Positions 41,335 through 48,450 of a stretch of DNA of 50,185 bases are shown piece by piece. Numbering within the stretch: the first letter of the stretch is position 1; each line of letters begins with the position of its first letter. The position numbers were made by a program, and so were the translations under genes. This DNA comes from Actinocrinis puniceicyclus (GTDB lineage Bacteria; Actinomycetota; Actinomycetes; Streptomycetales; Catenulisporaceae), in the NCBI RefSeq assembly GCF_018283645.1, contig NZ_JAGSXH010000039.1:1-50185 (forward strand), read 5' to 3'. Below the pieces are notes generated by a model. That model was not told where the DNA came from and did not search any database. It saw only the letters and a program-made list of their open reading frames with translations.

Positions 41335-41774
41335 CACTTCACCTCAAGCCGTTCGATCGTGATGACCACGGACTCCAGCAGCACCTGGTCGCCGCCGGCG
41401 CTCAGCTTGCCGACCTCCACCTTCGACGGCCAGCCCTGGAAGAAGTTGAACCGGCTGACCTCGCCGTGCGCCAGGTCGTAGAGGATCACCGCGCCGTCCT
41501 TGCGGGCCTCGTCGATCCGGCCCTCCTGCACGGTCTTGATCCAGTTCCAGAACGCCGGGTCGTTGACCTTGCCGCGGGAGAGGTGGATGTCCTCGTACTT
41601 GACCGAGCCGGGCAGCTTCTGCAGCACCGGCAGGCCGCCGGCCTTGTTCGCCCGGTTCTCGATCACCCCGATCGTGATTCCGAGCCCCTGCACCTCCTTG
41701 AACTGCGCGATCGTCAGGCTGTCGATCTCCACCGCGAAGCTGTAGTTCGTCAGCGGATCGGTGATCCCCGCCAT
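41334..41774 (-). CDS. CIS inner tube protein (Hcp/gp19 type)
   Basis: A 146-residue tube protein: DPLTNYSFAVEIDSLTIAQFKEVQGLGITIGVIENRANKAGGLPVLQKLPGSVKYEDIHLSRGKVND, then AFWNWIKTVQEGRIDEARKDGAVILYDLAHGEVSRFNFFQGWPSKVEVGKLSAG. This is the standard gp19-like fold with the F-x-V-E-I-D start and the W-x-x-W-x-x-x-V pattern, and corresponds to Afp1-type tube units. It is encoded directly after the sheath gene (54 bases) and before the assembly-like gene, as expected. Confidence 0.94.
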   Translation of the reverse strand: MAGITDPLTNYSFAVEIDSLTIAQFKEVQGLGITIGVIENRANKAGGLPVLQKLPGSVKYEDIHLSRGKVNDPAFWNWIKTVQEGRIDEARKDGAVILYDLAHGEVSRFNFFQGWPSKVEVGKLSAGGDQVLLESVVITIERLEVK

Positions 41775-41828
41775 CGGTGTTCTCCTACCTCGTGAATGCG
41801 CACGCTGACGTGCGCGACGCGCCGGGCC

Positions 41829-43373
41829 TTACTCGGACAGGGCCGTGCCGGTCGGCAGCTGCGCCAGCCGGAAGACCACGAACTCGGCGGGCTTGACCAC
41901 CGCCAGGCCGATCTCGCACACGAGCCGGCCGATCTCGATCGACTCCGAGGGGTTGGTCTCGTCGTCGCACTTGACGTAGAACGCCTGCTCCATCGTTTCG
42001 CCGAACAGGCCACCGTCCTGCCACACCGTGAACAGGAATGAACGCAGCGTCCTGATGACGCGCTCCCACAGGCTCTTGTCGTTGGGTTCGAACACGACCC
42101 ACTGGGTGCCGATCCGCACCGAGGACTCGACGTAGTTGTAGAGCCGCCGGACGTTGATGTACCGCCACGCCGGGTCGCTGCTCAGGGTCCTGGCGCCCCA
42201 CACCCGGATGCCGCGGCCCGGGAACGCCCGGATGCAGTTGACCCCGACCGGATTGAGGTTGTCCTGCTCCGCGCGGGTCAGCGCGACCTGCACGCCGATC
42301 GCGCCGCGCACGACCTCGTTGGCCGGCGCCTTGTGCACGCCCCGGGTCTCGTCGTTGCGGGCCCAGATCCCGGCCAGGTGGCCGCTCGGCGGCAGCGCCA
42401 TGCTCCGGCCGTCCGGGCCGAGCACCTTGAGCCACGGCCAGTACAGCGCGGCGTACTTCGAGTCGTATCCGGCCTCGTTCATCCGCCATTCGCGCACCTG
42501 CTGCGGGTTCAGTTCCGGCAGCGGGTCGAGGATCGCCATGCGGTCGCCCATCAGCTCGCAGTGCGCGATCATCGCGGTCTGCACCGCGCGCACGCCGTCG
42601 CGGTCGATCCGGCCGGCCAGGTAGGCGGCCATCAAGTCGGGGACCGCGACCATGGTCACCGTGTCGATCGCCTCCAGCCCGCCGAAACCGGTGCGGTCCG
42701 CGCCGCTGCCGACGTAGTCGGCCGGATTGACCGCGACCTCGGCGCCGGGCCGCTCGGCCAGCGTCACCACGGCGTTCGCGGGGCGCCGGTCGGCCAGGGC
42801 GCCCTGCCCGGGCGCCTCGGCCAGTTCGATCAGCGTCGAGGTCGCGTTCACCTGGGTGACCACGTTGGTGCGGCCGCGGCGCGTGGTGACCGGCTCGAAG
42901 ACCTCCTCGCGGCCGCCGCCGCGCACGACCAGGCGGAACGCGTCCTGTGGCGCTCCCTCGGCCGCGGTGTCGGTGACCTCGACGGTGACCTCGCCGCGCG
43001 CCGCCGTGCCCTTGGCGGTGTCCTTTGCGGTGGCCACGTAGGCGACCGCGTCGGGCGCGGCGGCCGAGGTCAGTTCGGCGCGTGCGCTTGTTCCGGCACC
43101 GGCGCCGGGGGCGCCGCCGACCCGCACGACGTACGCCTGGCCGCCGCCGTTGAGGAAGTACCCGTACACGGCGTGGCCGAGGAACGTGCCCGGGGCCGGC
43201 TCGCCGAAGGTGTTCGTGTACTGCGTCCAGTTCGTCACCAGCGTCGGGGTGTGCAGCGGCCCGTGGGCGCTGAAGCCGACGAAGGCCGCGACCGCGGTAC
43301 CCACCCCCTCGATGGGGCGGGTGGCCGACTCCAACTCCTCGACGTAGACGCCCGGGGACTGGTAGTTGGGCAT
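41829..43373 (-). CDS. Contractile sheath protein
   Basis: A 514-residue phage-tail sheath protein. The N-terminus PNYQSPGVYVEELESATRPIEGVGTAVAAFVGFSAHGP is diagnostic, and the C-terminal sheath domain has RALYLYFEPN-like elements: RIGTQWVVFEPNDKSLWERVIRTLRSFLFTVWQDGGLFGETMEQAFYVKCDDETNP. The interlocking C-terminal arm ends ALVVKPAEFVVFRLAQLPTG-like sequence. A single sheath gene is present, where Photorhabdus-type systems have two or three. Polymerised around the tube, it contracts to drive the spike. An ATG start is at 43373. Confidence 0.96.
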   Translation of the reverse strand: MPNYQSPGVYVEELESATRPIEGVGTAVAAFVGFSAHGPLHTPTLVTNWTQYTNTFGEPAPGTFLGHAVYGYFLNGGGQAYVVRVGGAPGAGAGTSARAELTSAAAPDAVAYVATAKDTAKGTAARGEVTVEVTDTAAEGAPQDAFRLVVRGGGREEVFEPVTTRRGRTNVVTQVNATSTLIELAEAPGQGALADRRPANAVVTLAERPGAEVAVNPADYVGSGADRTGFGGLEAIDTVTMVAVPDLMAAYLAGRIDRDGVRAVQTAMIAHCELMGDRMAILDPLPELNPQQVREWRMNEAGYDSKYAALYWPWLKVLGPDGRSMALPPSGHLAGIWARNDETRGVHKAPANEVVRGAIGVQVALTRAEQDNLNPVGVNCIRAFPGRGIRVWGARTLSSDPAWRYINVRRLYNYVESSVRIGTQWVVFEPNDKSLWERVIRTLRSFLFTVWQDGGLFGETMEQAFYVKCDDETNPSESIEIGRLVCEIGLAVVKPAEFVVFRLAQLPTGTALSE

Positions 43374-43467
43374 CGCTCGCTCTTCCTTCCGTGTTCGGTG
43401 GCCTCGGGTGCCGATCCCGGCTCCGGAGCGCCGGAATCAGCACCCGTTCAAGCGGTGCGGGGTCGGG

Positions 43468-43992
43468 TCAGTACTCGACGTCGCCGCCGCCCGCGTCGCC
43501 ACCCATGTCGTAGGAGCCGTCGCCGCCGCTCATGTCCGCCCCGCCCATGTCGCCGCCGTCGCCGCCGCTCATGGCTCCACCGCCGTATCCGCCACCCAGG
43601 TCCGAGCCGCCGAGGTCGCCCCCGCCGCCGAGCGGGTCGTCGCCCAGACCGGCGCCACCGAATCCGCCGTCGCCCCCGCCGAGCGGGTCGTCCCCGCCGT
43701 GCACGAGGTCGTACACGCCGTCGCCGAGCGCGTTGCCGACGCCCTGCAGGGCCTCGTGACCCAGCTCGTGCGAGTCCGGAAGGCCGACGTGCGGGGCCAG
43801 CTCGTCGTAGACGTCCTCGACCGCGGTCGAGATGCCGTCGGTGGCCACGCCGATCGCGCCGCCCGCCATCCGCTGCGCCTGGTCGGCCGCGCCGTCCCAG
43901 TCGCCGGTCACCGCGTCGCCGACGGCCTCCGCGCCGTGGATCGCCACTCCCGCGACGTCGCCGATCAGCGGGATGTCTTCCAGTCCGCTCAT
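43468..43992 (-). CDS. Gly/Asp-rich small CIS-locus protein
   Basis: A 174-residue protein starting at ATG 43992 with a strong AGAGGAAG ribosome site 6 bases upstream (an in-frame ATG at 44010 is less likely). The first 90 residues are amphipathic and Ala/Val-rich (SGLEDIPLIGDVAGVAIHGAEAVGDAVTGDW; AEDVYDELAPHVGLPDSHELGHEALQGVGNALGDGVYDLVHGG). The rest is a Gly/Asp/Met-rich tail with repeats of GDDPLGGG and GGDGGDMGG, plus a final DVEY. No family is recognised. Its place between cap and sheath in the operon suggests cargo, tube filler or assembly factor. Confidence 0.75.
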   Translation of the reverse strand: MSGLEDIPLIGDVAGVAIHGAEAVGDAVTGDWDGAADQAQRMAGGAIGVATDGISTAVEDVYDELAPHVGLPDSHELGHEALQGVGNALGDGVYDLVHGGDDPLGGGDGGFGGAGLGDDPLGGGGDLGGSDLGGGYGGGAMSGGDGGDMGGADMSGGDGSYDMGGDAGGGDVEY

Positions 43993-44006
43993 GATTGCTT
44001 CCTCTC

Positions 44007-44777
44007 TCAACGGTTCGGTCCGGCAGCCGGCTCAGTCGCCGGAGCTGCGGTCTGTGCGGTCGCGGAGGCCGGAGCGGTGCCCGGCTCCGCCTGAGGCGGC
44101 TGCGCACCCGCGGCCGCCCCGTCTGTATCAGGGTGCTGCGAGGGCGCGGCGTGCCGCACCGTCTCCGGTGCGCCGGTGCCCGCGGCCGCCGCGGCTTGAC
44201 CGGGCGCCGCCGGGCTCTGGCCGTTCGGCTTCGGCCCGACGGTGACCTGCGCCTGGCTGACCGCGGGCGCCGCGGGCTCGTCCGGTACCGGCATCGCCAC
44301 GGTGGCGGTCAGCTCGAAGCCGGCCTTCACCTCGCCCGCCAGGTTCAGGAACATCCCGCGCTTGGTCCCGGGCGCGGTGCTCAGGTGCACCTCGTGCGGC
44401 AGCCGGGCCAGCGCCTCGGGCAGCAGCGCCCGCGGCACCGTCGGCAGCGCGCCGAAGCAGCGCAGCACCAGCGCCAGGATCCGGTGCTCCATCGCGATCG
44501 GCGCACCCCAGACGGTGACCGTGTAGTGCAGGTCGTAGCGCAGGGCCGGCGGGCGGTGCCCGACGACCTTTCCCCCTTCGTCGCGCACCTGTTCGTACAT
44601 CACCTCGCGGCGGTGGCTGTTCTCCCTGATGTCGAACAGGAAGAAGTTCACCGCCGGTGTCTTGAGCGCCTGGATCCACGGGCGCGCCGGAGGATCGAAG
44701 GTCACGGTCACCGCTGCGTTTCCCAGCACCCGCGTCTTCGTCACGGCGAGCAGCGCCTGGTCGGTCTCGAGGATCAC
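44007..44777 (-). CDS. DUF4255 / Pvc16-type tail terminator (cap)
   Basis: A 256-residue protein. The N-terminal domain (about 1-180) is DUF4255/Pvc16_N: LETDQALLAVTKTRVLGNAAVTVTFDPPARPW, VNFFLFDIRENSHRRE and LRYDLHYTVTVWGAPIAMEHRILALVLRCFGALPTVPRALLPEAL. Its Pvc16/Afp16 relatives cap the distal end of tube and sheath. The last 75 residues are an Ala/Pro/Gln-rich disordered tail, not usual for caps. Start GTG 44777 is inferred from the domain boundary; upstream sequence is open but not conserved. It heads the CIS operon and ends 14 bases before the next gene start. Confidence 0.82.
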   Translation of the reverse strand: MILETDQALLAVTKTRVLGNAAVTVTFDPPARPWIQALKTPAVNFFLFDIRENSHRREVMYEQVRDEGGKVVGHRPPALRYDLHYTVTVWGAPIAMEHRILALVLRCFGALPTVPRALLPEALARLPHEVHLSTAPGTKRGMFLNLAGEVKAGFELTATVAMPVPDEPAAPAVSQAQVTVGPKPNGQSPAAPGQAAAAAGTGAPETVRHAAPSQHPDTDGAAAGAQPPQAEPGTAPASATAQTAAPATEPAAGPNR

Positions 44778-44945
44778 GAGGGGAAGCGTGCCGCCCGCGA
44801 CCGGTGCCGCGGCAGGCCGCAACGGGCAGGCGAAAGGTCCGCCCGGGCCGCCCTTTCGGGCAGCACGCAAGGGCGGGCGCTGCCGCCCGGTGCGCTGCCC
44901 GTCCGCGGCTGCCGATGCGCGGCGCCCGCGCCTACCGTCGCGGCC
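44778..44945. promoter_or_regulatory. Divergent promoter region of CIS and the membrane-protein pair
   Basis: A 168-base gap between the first CIS gene (minus) and the Ig-like membrane protein (plus). It is GC-rich and shows no clear -35/-10 boxes; the location implies two back-to-back promoters. Confidence 0.45.
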
Positions 44946-46328
44946 ATGGGAGCAGAAGCGTCACTGACACCGGCCGCGCTGCCGGTCATTCCGGGCGAAG
45001 AGGCAGAGGTCGAACTCACCGTGACCAACACCGGCACGGTCGTCGACTCCTTCACCCTCCAAGTCCTCGGCGAACCCGCGGCCTGGGCGGCGGTCGAGCC
45101 GGCAACCCTCTCGCTGTTCCCGGGCCAGAGCGAGAGCGCGAAGCTGCGGTTGCGTCCGCCGCTCGACCCGAAGCTGGCCCCGGGCCCGCGCCCCTACGCG
45201 GTGCGGATCAGCGCGAACGAGGACCCGCAGCATCCGTGCATCGAGGAAGGCGTCGTCTCGCTCGCGGGCAAAGCGCTGCTGTCGGCGGACCTGTCCCCGC
45301 GCACCGGCCGCGCCAGGGGCAGACGAGCCGGCCGGTTCCAGGTCGCGCTGGACAACCGCGGCAACGCCCCCGTGCTGGTCGACCTGACGGGGTTCGACGC
45401 GCAGGATCTGGTCGACGTGACCGTACAGCCGCCCCGCATCGAGGTGGGCCCCGGCGCCGCGGCGTTCGTCACCGCCCGCGCCCGCGCCCGCACCCGGTTC
45501 TGGCGCGGGCCGAGCGTGCTGCACCGCTTCACCGTCGCCGCCCGGCCGGCGGAGCAGGCCCACAACCCCGACGCTCAGAGCCCCGACGCTCAGAGTCCAG
45601 TCGGCCAGGGTCCAGCCGGCCAGAGCCCGCACGGGCCGTCGAGGGCTGACGCCCCGGCGCCGCTGGAGGCGAGCCTGCTGCAGGAGGCGGCCGTGCCGGC
45701 CTGGGTCGGCAAGGCCCTCGCGCTCGCGGTCCTCGCCGCGGTGGCTCTCACGGCCCTGTGGTTCACCGTGCTCAAGCCGGTCGTACGCGACGCGGCCACC
45801 GGCGCGGCGAACCAGGCACTGACCGCGGCGGGGCTCACGCCGGGCGGCGGTGCGGGCAGCGCGGCCGGCGCGGGCGCTGCGGGCGGTGCGAGCCCGTCCG
45901 GCTCCGGTGGCGCGGGCGGCTCGTCGCCGGCCGCGGGCTCCTCGGCCTCGGCCTCCGCCTCGCCGGCCGCCTCGGCTCACGCGAGCCCGCCCGGCCCCGT
46001 CCTGCCCGCGCCCGTCGCCTTCGCCGTGGACCTCAAGGCCAACGGCTCGCTGACCGCCGGGACGCACCAGCTGTACACGGTCACCGACCTGGTGTTGCAG
46101 AACCCGAACGGCGACACCGGCTCGCTGACCATCACCCGCGGCGGCAACACCCTCATCAGCACTCGGATGGAGAACTTCCGCGACTACGACCTGCACTTCG
46201 TCACCGCGATCACGGTCGGCGCGGGCCAGAGCCTGAACATCTCGGTCAACTGCGACAAGCCGGGGGGAACGGCGGCCTCGTGCACGCCCGCGGTTCTCGT
46301 CAGCGGCCTGTCGCACACGGTCGCATGA
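44946..46328 (+). CDS. Single-pass membrane protein with Ig-like domains
   Basis: A 460-residue protein from ATG 44946. Without a signal peptide, residues about 5-200 form two Ig/NEW3-like beta domains (GEEAEVELTVTNTGTVVDSFTLQVLGEPAAWAAVEPATLSLFPGQSESAKLRLRPP; GRFQVALDNRGNAPVLVDLTGFDAQDLVDVTVQPPRIEVGPGAAAFVTARA). A disordered repeat region follows, then a single membrane helix (about 256-276) and a Gly/Ser-rich extracytoplasmic part ending with a beta-rich domain (FAVDLKANGSLTAGTHQLYTVTDLVLQNPNGD). Similar proteins occur beside Streptomyces CIS loci under the label hydrolytic protein; no catalytic site is visible. It overlaps the next gene by ATGA. Confidence 0.85.
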   Translation: MGAEASLTPAALPVIPGEEAEVELTVTNTGTVVDSFTLQVLGEPAAWAAVEPATLSLFPGQSESAKLRLRPPLDPKLAPGPRPYAVRISANEDPQHPCIEEGVVSLAGKALLSADLSPRTGRARGRRAGRFQVALDNRGNAPVLVDLTGFDAQDLVDVTVQPPRIEVGPGAAAFVTARARARTRFWRGPSVLHRFTVAARPAEQAHNPDAQSPDAQSPVGQGPAGQSPHGPSRADAPAPLEASLLQEAAVPAWVGKALALAVLAAVALTALWFTVLKPVVRDAATGAANQALTAAGLTPGGGAGSAAGAGAAGGASPSGSGGAGGSSPAAGSSASASASPAASAHASPPGPVLPAPVAFAVDLKANGSLTAGTHQLYTVTDLVLQNPNGDTGSLTITRGGNTLISTRMENFRDYDLHFVTAITVGAGQSLNISVNCDKPGGTAASCTPAVLVSGLSHTVA

Positions 46329-47371
46329 GCGGCGCGCGGCGCGGCGCGCTCGTGCTGTTGCTGATCGGCGGCGGGCTCGCGCACCCCGGCGCGGTCGGCG
46401 CCGCGACGGGTTTCTCGATCTCCGTCGCGCCGGCCGAGACGACCCTTGCCCAGTTCACGACGATGGACGTGTTCGTGGACGGCACCGACGCGGGGGAGCA
46501 GCTGACGGTCACGCTCCAGGGCGTCCAGGTCGCCAGTGGCACGAGCACGACGGCGGGGGAGGGGCTGTACACCTTCAACTCCGGCGACGTGCCGGTGCCG
46601 CCCGGCGCGGCGGGTTGCGGCACGGACGCGGTGAACCTGATCTTCGCCGGGGACGTGGTGGCCTCCACGAGCGTGCGGGTCTACTGCCCGACCGTGAACA
46701 TCACGCCGGACCCGATCGACTCGGCCGGCGGGCCGGCGGCCTTCACCGTGACCGGCATCGGCTTCCCCGCGGACCGGGACGTCACGTTCAACCTGGACGG
46801 CGCGCAGAACAGCTTCGACAGTTCCTTCACCGACGCAAACGGGGCCTTCAGCAAACCCGCCAGCCGGCCCGCGCTGCCCTGCGGGGCGCACCGGCTCGTC
46901 GCCTACGGTCAGCCGCCGCCGGTGATCCAGTCGGCGCGGTCCTCGTCGGCCTCGACCGTGGACGCTTTCCCCACGCTGCCGGCGAGCGCCACGTTCACGG
47001 TCACCGGCTGCCGGTCGGGGCCGCTCAAGCTCACCGCGAATCCCGCGGTCGTCACCGACGGCACCCTGACCCACGTCACCGGTTCGGGATTCGTGCCGGG
47101 AGCGCCGGTGACGCTCGCCTGGCAACTGCCGGACGGCGCGGCACTGACCGCCTGCTCGCCGACCGCGGACTCCGCGCCGCCGCTGTCCGCCGACGCGACC
47201 GGAGCGATCGACACGTTCTGCTTCGCGCCCCCGCACCAGATCCTCGGCGTGGCCCGGATCGTGGCGACGCAGACCACGACCCGCGCAACGCTGCACGCGG
47301 CCGCCCCCGTGGTGGTCGAGGGCGGCTCCATGCAGCCGTCTTCCGGCGATCAGCTGATATTCCGGCACTGA
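46325..47371 (+). CDS. Secreted beta-rich (IPT-like) protein
   Basis: A 348-residue protein with an N-terminal signal (GARRGALVLLLIGGGLAHPGAVGA, cleavage near residue 27). The mature part has repeated beta modules: FSISVAPAETTLAQFTTMDVFVDG, NITPDPIDSAGGPAAFTVTGIGFPADRDVTFNLDG and LTANPAVVTDGTLTHVTGSGFVPGAPVTLAWQLPDG, the last two resembling IPT/TIG folds, with three Cys pairs. It has no enzyme motif. The ATGA overlap with the membrane protein indicates one operon and joint function at the cell surface. Confidence 0.8.
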   Translation: MSGARRGALVLLLIGGGLAHPGAVGAATGFSISVAPAETTLAQFTTMDVFVDGTDAGEQLTVTLQGVQVASGTSTTAGEGLYTFNSGDVPVPPGAAGCGTDAVNLIFAGDVVASTSVRVYCPTVNITPDPIDSAGGPAAFTVTGIGFPADRDVTFNLDGAQNSFDSSFTDANGAFSKPASRPALPCGAHRLVAYGQPPPVIQSARSSSASTVDAFPTLPASATFTVTGCRSGPLKLTANPAVVTDGTLTHVTGSGFVPGAPVTLAWQLPDGAALTACSPTADSAPPLSADATGAIDTFCFAPPHQILGVARIVATQTTTRATLHAAAPVVVEGGSMQPSSGDQLIFRH

Positions 47372-47375
47372 CGAA

Positions 47376-47390
47376 GGCGCGCGCTGCGCC
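47376..47390. terminator. Weak hairpin between convergent genes
   Basis: GGCGC-GCGCT-GCGCC forms a 5-base stem in the 47-base gap between the secreted protein (plus) and the LuxR gene (minus). Weak and without a T tract. Confidence 0.25.
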
Positions 47391-47418
47391 CGACCGGCTC
47401 AGAGTGGCGAACGCCTGC

Positions 47419-48156
47419 TCAGATCCAGCCGTTGCGCAGCGCGTACGCCACGGCCTGGGTGCGGTTGCGAAGTTGCAGGCGCAGCGTCAGATCCTGGATC
47501 ACGGTCTTGATCGTGCGCTCCGAGTAGGACAGGCGCAGCGCGACCTCGCGGGTCGAAAGCCCGTCGGCCAGCAGCTGCAGCACGGTGCGCTCGCGCTCGG
47601 TCAGCCCGGTGAAGGAGTAGCCGTGCGGGCCGAGCACCTGCCGGTTGAGCCCGGCCAGGTGGTCGAGCAGCTGCCGCAGCAGCTCCGGCGGCAGGTCGCC
47701 GTGCCCGGCCGCGGCTGCGCGCACCGCGGCGACCAGCCGGTCCGCGGTCGCCTCCGGCCTGCGCAGCACGCCGCGCACCCCGGCCTCGACCAGCGCCGAC
47801 AGCGCCCGGCCGTCCACCCGGCCGCTCACCAGCACGACCGGCAGCCCGTCGTGCCGGTGCAGTCCGCGCAGCCAGCGCGTGGCGTCTTCGTCCACCGTGT
47901 CCGTCACGGCGATGACCACCTGCGCGACCTGCTCGTCGTGCGCCATGCGGATCTCCGGCCGCGACCGCAGCTGCATCCGCACGCCCGCCTCGGAAATCGG
48001 GTCGCGCGCATCGATGCGCACGCACACCGTCTCGGTGCCGCCGACCGGGCCCGCGGCGCCCGCACCCTGCCCGAGCGCCGCGCCCTGCCCGAGCACGGTG
48101 CCCAGTGCCGCGCCCTTGTCCTGCCCGACGCGGGTGACCGTCATTGTCGCAACCAT
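47419..48156 (-). CDS. LuxR-type regulator with degenerate receiver
   Basis: A 245-residue regulator starting at ATG 48156 behind AAGGGGG (7 bases). After a Gly/Ala-rich N-terminus (about 1-40) comes a receiver-like domain (about 41-152: VCVRIDARDPISEAGVRMQLRSRPEIRM, QVAQVVIAVTDTVDEDATRWL, LPVVLVSGRVDGRALSALVEAGVRGVLRR). The expected phospho-acceptor Asp is not in its usual place on strand 3 (QVVIAVTD). The C-terminal LuxR helix-turn-helix (about 183-245) is intact: LTERERTVLQLLADGLSTREVALRLSYSERTIKTVIQDLTLRLQLRNRTQAVAYA. It probably works without phosphorylation. Its location between the CIS-flanking genes suggests it controls them. Confidence 0.88.
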   Translation of the reverse strand: MVATMTVTRVGQDKGAALGTVLGQGAALGQGAGAAGPVGGTETVCVRIDARDPISEAGVRMQLRSRPEIRMAHDEQVAQVVIAVTDTVDEDATRWLRGLHRHDGLPVVLVSGRVDGRALSALVEAGVRGVLRRPEATADRLVAAVRAAAAGHGDLPPELLRQLLDHLAGLNRQVLGPHGYSFTGLTERERTVLQLLADGLSTREVALRLSYSERTIKTVIQDLTLRLQLRNRTQAVAYALRNGWI

Positions 48157-48450
48157 CAGTGAGCCCCCTTGGTTTCACGTGTCTCTCCCAGGCCGCCCTT
48201 GCTTCCTGAGCCGCGCGGGTGGCGAAGGATTAGAGTGGCGCGCCGCAGTCCCAGATACATGGAAGTACACCCACCCCCCGGACGCCGTACGAGCACGGAT
48301 AACCGCGCGAGCGCCGCCCCTTGATCCATCGAATCGTTGCGGGTTCGTGACCTGAATCGTGTATTCGCGCCGCCGCACTGTGCCTCTATTAGCACCGGGT
48401 CTCCACCCGAGTATTCACAGGGCGGCCGATTCGGTCGGAGGGAAATACGC
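48157..48450. other. Divergent intergenic region before the protease gene
   Basis: A 294-base gap between the LuxR gene (minus) and the protease (plus). Bases 48355-48415 are A/T-richer (GTATTCGC, CTCTATTAG, GTATTCACAG) and likely include the protease promoter. A GGAGGGAA ribosome site lies 7 bases before ATG 48451. Confidence 0.5.

Larger units (their letters stand above)
31101..44777 (-). other. Contractile injection system (phage-tail-like) gene cluster
   Basis: Fifteen minus-strand genes encode cap, sheath, two tube-like proteins, LysM hub, spike, PAAR-like tip, gp25/J/I-type baseplate and accessory proteins. Most junctions overlap by 1 or 4 bases or are only a few bases apart. The order and domain set match extracellular-type CIS loci of actinobacteria. 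Head, portal, terminase, lysis and integrase genes are absent, so it is a syringe rather than a prophage. Missing from the window are an AAA+ ATPase, a typical long helical tape measure and a fibre. Individual genes are listed separately. Confidence 0.92.

Noticed and set aside
42333-43994. Plus-strand frame opposite the sheath gene
   Set aside because: Antisense shadow of the sheath and Gly-rich genes; low-complexity Arg/Pro content.
31101-44777. Prophage
   Set aside because: Tail-type genes only. No capsid, portal, terminase, lysis, integrase or attachment-site signals were seen.
31101-44777. Type VI secretion system
   Set aside because: No TssB/TssC pair, TssJLM membrane complex or ClpV is present; the sheath is one phage-type protein with gp25/J/I baseplate genes.
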